Shown in pieces: positions 16,242 through 23,853 of a DNA stretch of 44,254 nucleotides; within the stretch, counting starts at the first letter, position 1; the number at the start of each line of letters is the position of its first letter. This DNA comes from an uncultured Alistipes sp. (GTDB lineage Bacteria; Bacteroidota; Bacteroidia; Bacteroidales; Rikenellaceae). Made by a program: the position numbers and the translations under genes. The DNA is taken from contig NZ_CABMQJ010000016.1 of NCBI RefSeq assembly GCF_902388705.1, positions 1 through 44,254 on the forward strand. Reading direction: 5' to 3'. Below the pieces are notes generated by a model, which had not been told where the DNA came from, searched no databases, and saw only the letters and a program-made list of their open reading frames with translations.

Positions 16242-16646
16242 TTATTCCCGTTCCACCCGCATCTCGACGGAGGCGCCCGACCATTGGTTGATAAGGCGCT
16301 TTTCGGTGCGGAGGAGTTTGCCGCCGCAGGTGATGCGGAAATCGACTTCGAACGGTTGCGTGTCGCCGATGTCGTTGCCTGCGGGCAGCGTGTGGGGGAC
16401 AATATAAATATAGAGCAGCAGATGGTCGCACGCTTCGGTGGCGAGGCGTAGGCTGCGGTCGCCGCCGGCCTCATCGGGTTTCTTTTCCAGATTCGCGCCG
16501 ACGTCGGCGACATGCGATTCCGCCGAAACGAAGCCGGTGCGGTTGCCTGCGGCGTCGAAACAGCCGCACATCAGCGCCACATTGTAGCGCCACCAGCCGT
16601 CGTAGCGGCTCGAAATCTCGATTGTGAATCCCTCGTTTGTTGCCAT
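16242..16646 (-). CDS. Hypothetical protein, 134 residues
   Basis: A soluble-looking protein starting MATNEGFTIEISSRYDGWWR. It has no signal peptide or membrane segment. Strand-like stretches (FTIEISS, NVALMCGCFDAAG, LLLYIYIVPHTLP, FEVDFRITCGG, SVEMRV) suggest a beta-sandwich of about 130 residues. I do not recognise the family. The start at 16646 follows a TATATTTG box by six bases, predicting a leaderless mRNA; the longer frame to 16766 would run through that promoter. It is divergent from the DUF177-rpmF-plsX-fabH cluster. Confidence 0.75.
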   Translation of the reverse strand: MATNEGFTIEISSRYDGWWRYNVALMCGCFDAAGNRTGFVSAESHVADVGANLEKKPDEAGGDRSLRLATEACDHLLLYIYIVPHTLPAGNDIGDTQPFEVDFRITCGGKLLRTEKRLINQWSGASVEMRVERE

Positions 16647-16652
16647 AGGGTA

Positions 16653-16660
16653 CAAATATA
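16653..16660 (-). promoter_or_regulatory. -7 box of the 134-residue hypothetical gene
   Basis: TATATTTG on the minus strand, six bases before ATG 16646. No clear -33 TTTG at the expected position. Confidence 0.45.
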
Positions 16661-16770
16661 GCGATTTTTCATCGTTCGGCGAATTCCGTGCCGTGAAATT
16701 CCGTACGCCTCTCCGGGGAGGATACGCCGGGCGGATGTGCGGTGCGCCGTGTGCAAAACTCGGCAATTTC

Positions 16771-16801
16771 TTTGCAAATGTCTTATATTTTCGTAACTTT
16801 G
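16771..16801 (+). promoter_or_regulatory. Promoter of the DUF177-rpmF-plsX-fabH cluster
   Basis: TTTG (16771-16774), 19 bp, TAACTTTG (16794-16801), 18 bases before ATG 16820. Both boxes match the consensus. Confidence 0.8.
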
Positions 16802-16819
16802 TGCCCTAAATGTGCTCGT

Positions 16820-17401
16820 ATGGAGGAAGCGAAAAGATATACGATTGCCTACAAGGGGTTGAAAAGCGGCCTGCACGACTTTCATTTCGAGGTTGACGGT
16901 TCGCTGTTCAAAGCTTTCGGGAGCACCGAAATCAAGGACGGGGCATGCGGCGTCACGGTCGTTATGGAACGCGGCGAAGCGATGCTTACGCTCGATGTTA
17001 CCGTCGACGGCAGCGTTGTGGTCGAGTGTGACCGCTGCCTGGAGGACTGCCGGGTGCCGGTGCATTACGAGGGGCAGCTGCTGGTGAAATTCTCCGACGA
17101 AGTCCGCGAGTACGACGGCGAGGTGATGTGGCTGCTGCCCATGGAGGACGAAATCGACCTGACGCAGTACATCTACGAGAGCATCGTCCTGGCGCTGCCT
17201 TACCAGCGGGTGCATCCCGACGGGGAGTGCAATCCCGAGATGCTGAAGCGCTTCCGCATCGTTTCCGACGCGGAGTTCGGGGACATCGAAGCCCGTGCCG
17301 AGGAGGAGCACAACGGGGGCGAATGGGCCAAACTGGCCGCGCTCAAGGAGCAGATGGAAGCCGAGGAGGCGCAGGACGGGCACGTAAAAGAGGAAGAATA
17401 A
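16820..17401 (+). CDS. DUF177 (YceD-like) protein
   Basis: A 193-residue member of the DUF177 family, which in most bacteria sits directly before rpmF and, in plants and bacteria, has been tied to 23S rRNA accumulation. The conserved centre is VECDRCLEDCRVPV with a Cys-x2-Cys-type cluster, followed by the acidic PMEDEIDLTQYIYESIVLALP. The C-terminal third is Glu/Ala-rich and probably helical. The start at 16820 is set by the promoter just upstream. An alternative frame to 16742 begins before the promoter and was rejected. It is first in a cluster that couples ribosome and lipid synthesis. Confidence 0.88.
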   Translation: MEEAKRYTIAYKGLKSGLHDFHFEVDGSLFKAFGSTEIKDGACGVTVVMERGEAMLTLDVTVDGSVVVECDRCLEDCRVPVHYEGQLLVKFSDEVREYDGEVMWLLPMEDEIDLTQYIYESIVLALPYQRVHPDGECNPEMLKRFRIVSDAEFGDIEARAEEEHNGGEWAKLAALKEQMEAEEAQDGHVKEEE

Positions 17402-17404
17402 CAG

Positions 17405-17453
17405 CCGCTCCGGCCGCAGAACGGTTCGCACCGGGAGCGGTCGGGAAATATTT
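17405..17453 (+). promoter_or_regulatory. Hairpin in the DUF177-rpmF gap
   Basis: CCGCTCCGG / CCGGGAGCGG stem just after the DUF177 stop, then an A/T-rich stretch with TTTTT. It could be a partial terminator, an RNA processing site or a site of L32 feedback; the sequence does not decide. Confidence 0.4.
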
Positions 17454-17493
17454 TTGAACGGAAATACGTTAAACTTATAATTTATATTGTAAA

Positions 17494-17679
17494 ATGGCAC
17501 ATCCTAAACACAAAGTCTCGTCGACGCGACGCGATAAGAGAAGAACTCATTACAAGGCTGTCGTTCCGACGGTAGTTACCTGCTCGAACTGCGGCGCTGC
17601 TACGCTGTACCACCGCGTATGCCCCGAATGCGGCTTCTATCGCGGAAAGCTGGCGATCGAGAAGAAAGCGGCCGAATAA
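17494..17679 (+). CDS. rpmF: 50S ribosomal protein L32
   Basis: A 61-residue ribosomal protein: MAHPKHKVSSTRRDKRRTHY is the family N-terminus and CSNC ... CPEC form the zinc-binding cluster, so this is the Cys-containing (zinc-dependent) form. It is preceded by an A/T-rich leader (GTTAAACTTATAATTTATA) unlike the GC-rich surroundings, in line with strong translation. It lies between DUF177 and plsX, as in many bacteria. Confidence 0.96.
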   Translation: MAHPKHKVSSTRRDKRRTHYKAVVPTVVTCSNCGAATLYHRVCPECGFYRGKLAIEKKAAE

Positions 17680-17692
17680 ATCCGGCAGCAGG

Positions 17693-17723
17693 AAGAGTGC
17701 AACCGCGAGGCTGCCCTCTTTTT
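17693..17723 (+). terminator. Weak terminator or attenuator after rpmF
   Basis: AAGAG(T)GCA / TGC(C)CTCTT stem with one mismatch and five T. It may lower read-through into plsX relative to rpmF. Confidence 0.45.
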
Positions 17724-17826
17724 AGTTTCAGCAACTTCCTGTTCCCGCCGTATGCGGGCGGGCGGCTGCGTACCGTGCCTGCCCTCGGGCGGGGCGGTAG
17801 ATGAAGTTAAACCTAATCGCACGATT

Positions 17827-18774
17827 ATGTTAAAGATTGGTGTAGATGCCATGGGCGGCGATTTCGCTCCCGAGGCGGCGGTCAAGGGGGCCGTCATGGC
17901 ACTCGATGCAATCGGGCCGGACAGCCGTATCGTATTGTTCGGTGACGAGGCGAAGATTAAAACCGTGCTCGAGGCCGAAAACTGCCCTGCGGAGCGTTTC
18001 GACATCGTTGCGACCACCGAGGTCATCGAGATGGGCGACCATCCCGCCAAGGCTTTCCAGGCCAAGGCCGATTCGAGCATTACGGTAGGCTTCGGTTACC
18101 TGGCCAAAGGGGCCGTCGACGGTTTTGCAAGTGCCGGCAGCACGGGAGCCATGATGGTCGGGTCGATGTACGCGGTGAAGCCGATCGAGGGGGTTATCCG
18201 CCCCGCGATTTCATCGGTCGTTCCCACGGTTACGGGGCGTCCTGCGCTCCTGCTGGACGTCGGCCTGAACGTGGACTGCAAACCCGAGGTGCTGGCCCAG
18301 TACGGACTGATTGGCTCGATCTACGCCGAAGCCGTGCTCGGAATCGAAAAACCCCGTGTCGCCGTGCTCAATATCGGCGAGGAGGAAACCAAGGGAAATG
18401 CGCAGACCAAAGCCACCTATGATTTGCTGAAGGCCGACGAACGTATCCATTTCGCCGGCAACGTCGAGGGATCGTACATCTTCACGGGCAAGGTTGCGGA
18501 CGTAATCGTCTGCGACGGCTTCGTGGGCAATACGGTGCTGAAGATGGCCGAGGGGCTCTATCGCATCAACAAGGCGCTCGGGGGCGGCAACGCTTTCTGG
18601 GACGCGATGAACTACGAGAACGTGGGCGGTACGCCCGTGCTCGGCGTAAATGCGCCCGTGGTGATCGGCCACGGTATCTCGTCGCCCAAGGCCATCAAGA
18701 GCATGATCCTTTCGACCGAGCGTTGCATCCGAGTAGGCCTGACCGCCAAGTTGCAGCGCGCTTTCAAAAATTAA
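17827..18774 (+). CDS. plsX: Phosphate acyltransferase PlsX
   Basis: A 315-residue enzyme making acyl-phosphate from acyl-ACP, the first step of phosphatidic acid synthesis by the PlsX/PlsY route. Family marks: MLKIGVDAMGGDFAPEAAVK at the start, EVIEMGDHPAKAF, the glycine-rich GFASAGSTGAMM, and ADVIVCDGFVGNTVLKMAEG near the end. GHGISSPKAIKSMI closes the protein. ATG 17827 is the first codon of the family motif; the leader AAGTTAAACCTAAT (17804-17817) is shared with the PepSY-like gene at 22371. fabH follows 24 bases later. Confidence 0.96.
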   Translation: MLKIGVDAMGGDFAPEAAVKGAVMALDAIGPDSRIVLFGDEAKIKTVLEAENCPAERFDIVATTEVIEMGDHPAKAFQAKADSSITVGFGYLAKGAVDGFASAGSTGAMMVGSMYAVKPIEGVIRPAISSVVPTVTGRPALLLDVGLNVDCKPEVLAQYGLIGSIYAEAVLGIEKPRVAVLNIGEEETKGNAQTKATYDLLKADERIHFAGNVEGSYIFTGKVADVIVCDGFVGNTVLKMAEGLYRINKALGGGNAFWDAMNYENVGGTPVLGVNAPVVIGHGISSPKAIKSMILSTERCIRVGLTAKLQRAFKN

Positions 18775-18798
18775 TTATACACTTTAGGAAAAAAGTTA

Positions 18799-19827
18799 AT
18801 GGGTAAGATAACAGCAGCAATAACGGGTGTGGGACAATATCTCCCCGATTATATCCTCACCAACGAAGAATTGAGCACGATGGTCGACACGTCCGACGAG
18901 TGGATCATGTCGCATATCGGCGTCAAGACGCGCCACATCCTCAAGGGAGAGGGCGTAGGCTCCTCGTACATGGGCGCCCGTGCGGTCATCAACCTCCTGG
19001 ATAAGGCCGGGGTCGACCCGATGGAGGTGGATTTGGTGATTTGCGCCACGGTAACCCCCGACATGTTCTTCCCTTCGACGGGCAACCTGATTGCCGACCA
19101 GGCGGGTTGCAAGAACGCCTTTGCGTACGATGTTTCGGCGGCCTGCAGCGGCTTCCTTTTCGCCCTGACGACGGGTGCCAAGTTCATCGAGTCGGGCTCG
19201 TGCAAGAAAGTAGTGGTCGTAGGCGCCGACAAGATGTCGTCGATTGTCGACTATACCGATCGTTCGACCTGCCCGATCTTCGGCGACGGCGCTGCCGCCG
19301 TGCTGCTGGAGCCCAATACGGAGGGATTCGGCATTCTGGACGAAATCCTGCGTTCGGACGGTTCGGGCGAGTTGCAGCTCTATATGAAAGCCGGCGGTTC
19401 GCGCTATCCCGCGTCGGTCGAAACCGTACAGAACAACTGGCATACGATTATGTGGGACGGACACGCCGTATTCAAGGCCGCCGTTTCGAAGATGGCCGAT
19501 GTTTCGGTGGAAATCATGGAGCGCAACAACCTCACTTCCGCGGACATCAGCTACCTGGTTCCCCACCAGGCCAACCTGCGCATCATCGACGCTACGGCGC
19601 GCCGCATGGGACTGGAGCACGAGAAATGCATGATAAACATCGACCGGAACGGCAACACCACGGCCGCGACGATTCCCTCGTGTCTGTACGACTACGAGAA
19701 GGAGCTGCGTCCGGGCGACAACCTCATCCTGTCGGCTTTCGGCGGCGGGTATACCTGGGGCGCCATCTACGTGAAGTGGGCTTACGACGGTTCGAAAGCC
19801 TGCCAGGTCGACCTTGCCAAGAAATAG
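18799..19827 (+). CDS. fabH: 3-oxoacyl-ACP synthase III
   Basis: A 342-residue ketoacyl synthase that condenses an acyl-CoA primer with malonyl-ACP to start fatty-acid chains. The catalytic triad is complete: Cys116 (DVSAACSGFLF), His256 (VPHQANLRI) and Asn286 (RNGNTTAATIP). The C-terminal LSAFGGGYTWGAIYVKW is typical. It is the last gene of the cluster; a terminator follows by 40 bases. In Bacteroidales this enzyme often takes branched primers, but the primer pocket cannot be judged from the sequence alone. Confidence 0.96.
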   Translation: MGKITAAITGVGQYLPDYILTNEELSTMVDTSDEWIMSHIGVKTRHILKGEGVGSSYMGARAVINLLDKAGVDPMEVDLVICATVTPDMFFPSTGNLIADQAGCKNAFAYDVSAACSGFLFALTTGAKFIESGSCKKVVVVGADKMSSIVDYTDRSTCPIFGDGAAAVLLEPNTEGFGILDEILRSDGSGELQLYMKAGGSRYPASVETVQNNWHTIMWDGHAVFKAAVSKMADVSVEIMERNNLTSADISYLVPHQANLRIIDATARRMGLEHEKCMINIDRNGNTTAATIPSCLYDYEKELRPGDNLILSAFGGGYTWGAIYVKWAYDGSKACQVDLAKK

Positions 19828-19866
19828 TTTCCCCGGGTGGCGAATGGCTGCCGGGACGTGATAGAA

Positions 19867-19897
19867 GGGCGGAAGCGCATTGCGTTTCCGCCCTTTT
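19867..19897 (+). terminator. Terminator of the fabH transcript
   Basis: GGGCGGAA / TTTCCGCCC stem with inner GCGC/GCG pairing, followed by TTTT. The T-run is also the first T-block of the 22-bp repeat array. Confidence 0.75.
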
Positions 19898-20110
19898 CCA
19901 TGTGCGACGGTGGGTTTTTCCATGTGCGACGGTGTGCTTTTCCGAGTGTGGCGTGTGCTTTTCCGAGTACGGCAGTGTGCTTTTCCATGTGCGACGGTGG
20001 GGGGGGCGAGTCCTGCGGCCCGTTTTCCCGTGTGCCTGGTGTGCTTTTTCGTGTGCAGCGGTGTGCTTTTCCGAGTACGGCGGCCCGCTTTTCCGTGTGT
20101 TGTGCTGCGC
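19894..20110. repeat. Array of about ten degenerate 22-bp units
   Basis: Blocks of TTTTCC (or TTTTTC / TTTTCCC) begin at 19894, 19916, 19938, 19959, 19981, 20023, 20045, 20067 and 20089: steps of 22, 22, 21, 22, 42, 22, 22 and 22 bases. Each block is followed by a variable part such as ATGTGCGACGGTGTGC or GAGTACGGCAGTGTGC. The double step has room for one unit that lost its T-block. Since 22 is not a multiple of three and both strands give Cys- or His/Lys-rich translations, it looks non-coding. Confidence 0.8.
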
Positions 20111-20283
20111 CGGATATGCAGGGATGCCGCCCGGATTGCGGAGCTTTTGCCGGGATGAGCGCGCTACCGCGGTGCGGAACTGTTCCGGCAGCGCCGGCAG
20201 CCGGTGTGACCGAACCGGGATTTTTCGTATATTTGGCGTGCGGGACATCGTTGCGATTTCAGTTTCTTTTCGGATTCGCGCGT

Positions 20284-20291
20284 TAGTTTTG
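20284..20291 (+). promoter_or_regulatory. Possible -7 box of the two-component operon
   Basis: TAGTTTTG, 21 bases before ATG 20313. The -33 region has only TTTC at slightly short spacing. Confidence 0.4.
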
Positions 20292-20312
20292 CCTCCGAAA
20301 CAATTGCCGCCT

Positions 20313-20990
20313 ATGAAAATCCTGATCGTCGAGGACGAACCCTCCCTGCGGGAGATCATGGTGCAGACCCTGCGCCGCGAACAGTATGTGGTCGAACAGG
20401 CCGCCGATTACACCTCGGCCCTGGACAAAATCGCCGGATACGACTACGACTGTATCCTGCTGGACATCATGCTGCCCGACGGCAGCGGACTGCGCCTGCT
20501 GGAGGAGCTCAAGCGGCAGCGCAAGCGGGCGGGCGTCATCATCATCTCGGCCCGCGATTCGCTCGACGACAAGGTCGAGGGGCTCGAGTTGGGGGCCGAC
20601 GACTACCTGCCCAAACCGTTCCACCTCGCCGAGTTGAGCGCGCGCATCCGCAGCGTCGTGCGCCGCCACCAGCGCGACGGGCTGCAGAGCCTCGATGCCG
20701 GGAATGTGCGGCTGTTTCCCGACAGCCGCCGCGTGGAGGTGGCCGGGCAGCAGGTCGAATTGCTGCGCAAGGAATACGACATCCTCTATTATTTCATGAG
20801 CCGCCCCAACCACATGGTCGACAAAACGATGCTGGCCGAGGCCGTGTGGGGCGACCATATCGACCAGGCCGACAACTTCGACTTCGTCTACGCCCAGATG
20901 AAAAACCTGCGCCGCAGGCTCCACGACGCGCAGGCCGACATCGAAATCCGGGCTGTCTACGGCTTCGGCTATAAACTCGTTACCCCATGA
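20313..20990 (+). CDS. OmpR-family response regulator
   Basis: A 225-residue regulator. The receiver domain (1-115) has the acidic pocket Glu7-Asp8, phospho-acceptor Asp51 (CILLDIMLPDG), Ser79 region (IIISARD) and Lys101 (YLPKPF). The C-terminal winged-helix domain (about 130-225) has QQVELLRKEYDILYYFMSRP and ends AVYGFGYKLVTP, typical of OmpR/PhoB. It overlaps the sensor kinase by four bases (ATGA), so they form one unit. The two PepSY-like genes and ferritin downstream are plausible targets by position, unproven. Confidence 0.93.
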   Translation: MKILIVEDEPSLREIMVQTLRREQYVVEQAADYTSALDKIAGYDYDCILLDIMLPDGSGLRLLEELKRQRKRAGVIIISARDSLDDKVEGLELGADDYLPKPFHLAELSARIRSVVRRHQRDGLQSLDAGNVRLFPDSRRVEVAGQQVELLRKEYDILYYFMSRPNHMVDKTMLAEAVWGDHIDQADNFDFVYAQMKNLRRRLHDAQADIEIRAVYGFGYKLVTP

Positions 20991-22267
20991 AATTGGTTTA
21001 CCGCATCGTATTGCACATGTCCTGGGCCCTCTCGCTGCTGCTGGCGGCGTGGGCCGTGCTGTTCTATTTCACGCTCATCGACGAGATTAACGACGAAGTG
21101 GACGATTCGCTGGAAAATTACGCCGAGGTGCTGGTCAGGCGCAGCCTTGCGGGCCGCGAGTTGCCGCAAGCCTTTTCCGGCAGCAACAACGGCTATTTCC
21201 TGCACGACGTGTCGGCCGAGTACGCCGGTTCGCGGCGCCATATGGTGTACAGCGACGAGGAAATCTTCATTCCCGAGAAGGACGAGGAGGAGCCGGCCCG
21301 GGTGCTGCGGATGATTTTCCGCGATGGGGAGGGAAATTACAAGGAGCTGACCGTGATGACCCCGACCATCGAAAAGGACGATTTGCAGGAGGCGATACTC
21401 CGGTGGATAGTCTGCCTCTACCTTTTCCTGCTGCTGACGATTCTGCTTATCAACGTGCTGGTGCTGCACCGCACGCTGCGGCCCCTCTACGCCCTGTTGC
21501 GGTGGCTCGACGGCTACATCGTGGGCGGGAAGAACGCACCGCTCGCCAACGATACGAATATCACCGAGTTCCGCCGGCTGAACGAAGCCGCAAGCCGCTA
21601 TGCCGAACGTGCGGAGTCGCTGTTCGAGCGCCAGAAGCAGTTTATCGGCAACGCCTCGCACGAGATGCAGACCCCGCTGGCCGTCTGCCGCAACCGGCTG
21701 GAGATGCTCGTCGACGACGGCTCTGCGTTGAGCGAGTCACAACTCGGCGAAATCCTGAAAGTACAGCGGACGCTGGACTACCTCGTCCGGCTCAACCGTT
21801 CGCTGCTGCTGCTCTCGAAAATCGAGAACGGCCAGTTCCCCGAGGCCGAACAGGTCGATCTCAATGCGCTGGTGCGGCGTACGGCCGAGGATATGGGCGA
21901 GATATACGCCGGGCGCGGCATGCGCTTCGTGCTGCATGAAGAGCAGCGGCTGGCGGCGCTGATGAACCCTTCGCTGGCGGCGAGCCTGGTGACGAACCTG
22001 CTGAAAAATGCCTTCGTACACGGCGATGCGGGCGGAGAGGTGGACGTAACGGTCGCGGCGCGCGAACTGCGCGTATGCAATGCCGGGGCACAGGGGCCGC
22101 TCGACGCGGAACACATCTTCGAACGGTTCTACCAGGGGGCGAAAAAAGAGGGCTCGACGGGGCTGGGGCTTTCGATTGTCGACGCCGTGTGCCGCCTCTA
22201 CGGGTTGCGCATCGGCTACGCTTATATAAATAGGTGCCACTGTTTCACCGTGCATTTTCCTGCATAA
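20987..22267 (+). CDS. Sensor histidine kinase
   Basis: A 426-residue inner-membrane kinase. Helix 1 (about 8-30) and helix 2 (about 138-161) flank a periplasmic domain of roughly 105 residues rich in acidic residues (DEVDDSLENY, EKDEEEPARV). The phospho-acceptor is His225 (GNASHEMQTPLAVCRNRLEM). The ATPase part has the N-box NLLKNAFVHGD, an AEHIFERFYQG segment and the G-box GSTGLGLSIVDAV. The catalytic domain is compact, as in the small Bacteroidales kinases. It pairs with the overlapping regulator. The acidic sensor and the PepSY-like neighbours would fit sensing of cations or envelope state, which is inference. Confidence 0.92.
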   Translation: MKLVYRIVLHMSWALSLLLAAWAVLFYFTLIDEINDEVDDSLENYAEVLVRRSLAGRELPQAFSGSNNGYFLHDVSAEYAGSRRHMVYSDEEIFIPEKDEEEPARVLRMIFRDGEGNYKELTVMTPTIEKDDLQEAILRWIVCLYLFLLLTILLINVLVLHRTLRPLYALLRWLDGYIVGGKNAPLANDTNITEFRRLNEAASRYAERAESLFERQKQFIGNASHEMQTPLAVCRNRLEMLVDDGSALSESQLGEILKVQRTLDYLVRLNRSLLLLSKIENGQFPEAEQVDLNALVRRTAEDMGEIYAGRGMRFVLHEEQRLAALMNPSLAASLVTNLLKNAFVHGDAGGEVDVTVAARELRVCNAGAQGPLDAEHIFERFYQGAKKEGSTGLGLSIVDAVCRLYGLRIGYAYINRCHCFTVHFPA

Positions 22268-22370
22268 TTTCGAAAAAAACCGAATTCGGCCGTTTATTTC
22301 AAATTCGTTTCAACTTTGGGTAGCAACTTTGCAGGGTGAATAATAAGTTAAACCTAATATCGAAACGATT

Positions 22371-22814
22371 ATGAAAAAGCTCACAATGATTCTCGCAGGC
22401 GTGGCCCTGCTCGCAACTTCCGCTCCCGCATTCGCGGATAACGACCGTCCGATCGCCGTCGGCGAACTTCCGGCCGTGTCGCAGGAATTTATCAAGACCC
22501 ATTTTTCGGGTGTCGAGGTTTCTTTCTCCAAGGTGGACGAGGGACTTTTCGACAAGGATTACAAGGTCGTCTTCGTCAACGGCGCGAAAGTCGAGTTCGC
22601 GAAAAGCGGCGAATGGAAAGACGTCGAATACAAGTACGGCGAGGTGCCTGCCGCCATTGTCCCGCAGCAAATCCGCGACTACGTGGCCAAGAACTATCCC
22701 GGCCGCAAAATCACGGCCATCGACCGTGACCGCCGCGATTACGAAGTGGAACTGGACAACGGCCTCGATTTGAAATTCGACCTGAAGTTCCGCCTGATCG
22801 ACATCGACGATTAA
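22371..22814 (+). CDS. PepSY-like periplasmic protein
   Basis: A 147-residue exported protein: signal peptide MKKLTMILAGVALLATSAPA cut near AFA, then two PepSY-like (beta-lactamase-inhibitor-like) repeats. Each repeat has the pattern LP..., helix ending in (H/N)(F/Y), then strands: ELPAVSQEFIKTHFSGVEVS ... DYKVVFVNGAKVEFAKSGEW, and AAIVPQQIRDYVAKNYPGRK ... DYEVELDNGLDLKFD. Many such proteins occur in Bacteroidales and their function is unknown. It lies 103 bases after the sensor kinase, preceded by two CAACTTTG boxes 13 bp apart (22311 and 22324), a possible regulator site. Confidence 0.85.
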   Translation: MKKLTMILAGVALLATSAPAFADNDRPIAVGELPAVSQEFIKTHFSGVEVSFSKVDEGLFDKDYKVVFVNGAKVEFAKSGEWKDVEYKYGEVPAAIVPQQIRDYVAKNYPGRKITAIDRDRRDYEVELDNGLDLKFDLKFRLIDIDD

Positions 22815-22832
22815 TTTAAACTGGAGTCTGTT

Positions 22833-23678
22833 ATGAAAAAGTTGGCAGTATGGATGCTGGGCTTCGCATCGCTGGTGGCGATGACGGCCTGCAATGACGA
22901 TGACAGGGAGTCGGTAAGGGTGCCTGCCGCCGTGCAGGGCGTTTTCGGGGAGATGTACCCCGGCGCAACCCATGTCGAATGGTCGGACAGGGGCGGATAT
23001 ATGGTCGCCGACTTTCGTGACGGGGGAGCAGGCATGCAGGCGTGGTTCGACGCCGCCGGCAAGTGGTACATGACCGAGCAGGACGTACCCTATGCGCAGC
23101 TGCCCGAGGCGGTGCGCACGGCATTCGAATCCGGCGACTATGCCGCATGGCAGGTGGACGATGTGGACAAGCTGATGCGCGAGGGGCTGGAAACGGTCTA
23201 TGTGCTCGAGGTCGAGCGGGGGAAGGAAGAGTTCGACCTCTGGTATTCGGCGGACGGCGTGCTGCTGCGCGCCGTGCCCGATACGGATGGCGACGACGAC
23301 CGCGAAGGGATGCTCCCGCAGGAACTTCCGCAGGCCGTGCGCGATTTCATCGCCGGGAAATACCCCGGGGCGCGCATCGCCGATGCGGAGTGTGAAAAGG
23401 GGACGCTCGAGGTCGAAATCATCGACGGCCGCACGCCGCGCGAGGTATGCTTCGGCACGGGCGATGCATGGCTGTGGACCAAGACCGAAGTGCGCAGCAG
23501 CGGGCTTCCCGTCGCAGTGATTGCGGCGCTCGCCGGCTCGCAGTATGCGAACTGGAAAATCGATGATGCGGACCATTACGACAGTCCCGACGGGGAGTGG
23601 TACCTCCTCGAACTGGAGCAGCCGCAGTCGGAGCGCGAAGCGGAACTGCGCATCCTGCCCGACGGTACGATTCTCTGA
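22833..23678 (+). CDS. PepSY-like lipoprotein with repeated domains
   Basis: A 281-residue lipoprotein (MKKLAVWMLGFASLVAMTAC, Cys20). The mature protein holds about four PepSY-like units: VPAAVQGVFGEMYPGATHVE, LPEAVRTAFESGDYAAWQVD, LPQAVRDFIAGKYPGARIAD and GLPVAVIAALAGSQYANWKI. Each starts a helix and is followed by a strand pair with Trp or acidic residues. It starts 18 bases after the shorter PepSY-like gene, so they are co-transcribed, and a strong terminator follows. The doubled repeat number compared with its neighbour suggests growth by internal duplication. Role unknown. Confidence 0.85.
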   Translation: MKKLAVWMLGFASLVAMTACNDDDRESVRVPAAVQGVFGEMYPGATHVEWSDRGGYMVADFRDGGAGMQAWFDAAGKWYMTEQDVPYAQLPEAVRTAFESGDYAAWQVDDVDKLMREGLETVYVLEVERGKEEFDLWYSADGVLLRAVPDTDGDDDREGMLPQELPQAVRDFIAGKYPGARIADAECEKGTLEVEIIDGRTPREVCFGTGDAWLWTKTEVRSSGLPVAVIAALAGSQYANWKIDDADHYDSPDGEWYLLELEQPQSEREAELRILPDGTIL

Positions 23679-23697
23679 CCTTTCGCCTGGCATTTTG

Positions 23698-23735
23698 CGG
23701 GGCCGCGCCATCGGGTGCGGGCCCCGTTTTTTTTT
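23698..23735 (+). terminator. Terminator of the PepSY-like operon
   Basis: CGGGGCC / GGGCCCCG stem followed by nine T. Confidence 0.88.
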
Positions 23736-23806
23736 GTTATAACGGAAAGCTATATGGTTATAAAATAATACGATGGGATTCCGGTACAAATCGGCAAAAA
23801 CTATTG

Positions 23807-23814
23807 TATATTTG
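23807..23814 (+). promoter_or_regulatory. -7 box of the ferritin gene
   Basis: TATATTTG, 39 bases before ATG 23854, in A/T-rich DNA. No TTTG at the -33 position, so an activator may be needed. Confidence 0.5.
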
Positions 23815-23853
23815 TATCAGGAAAAGAAAACACAAACTTAAAACAATACCACT

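Noticed and set aside
19894..20110. CRISPR array
   Set aside because: Units of 22 bp have no constant repeat plus unique spacer of usual size, and no cas genes are present.
19837..20286. Open frames on both strands through the 22-bp array (Cys/Phe-rich on plus, His/Lys-rich on minus)
   Set aside because: The repeat period is not a multiple of three and the translations are low-complexity; more likely non-coding.
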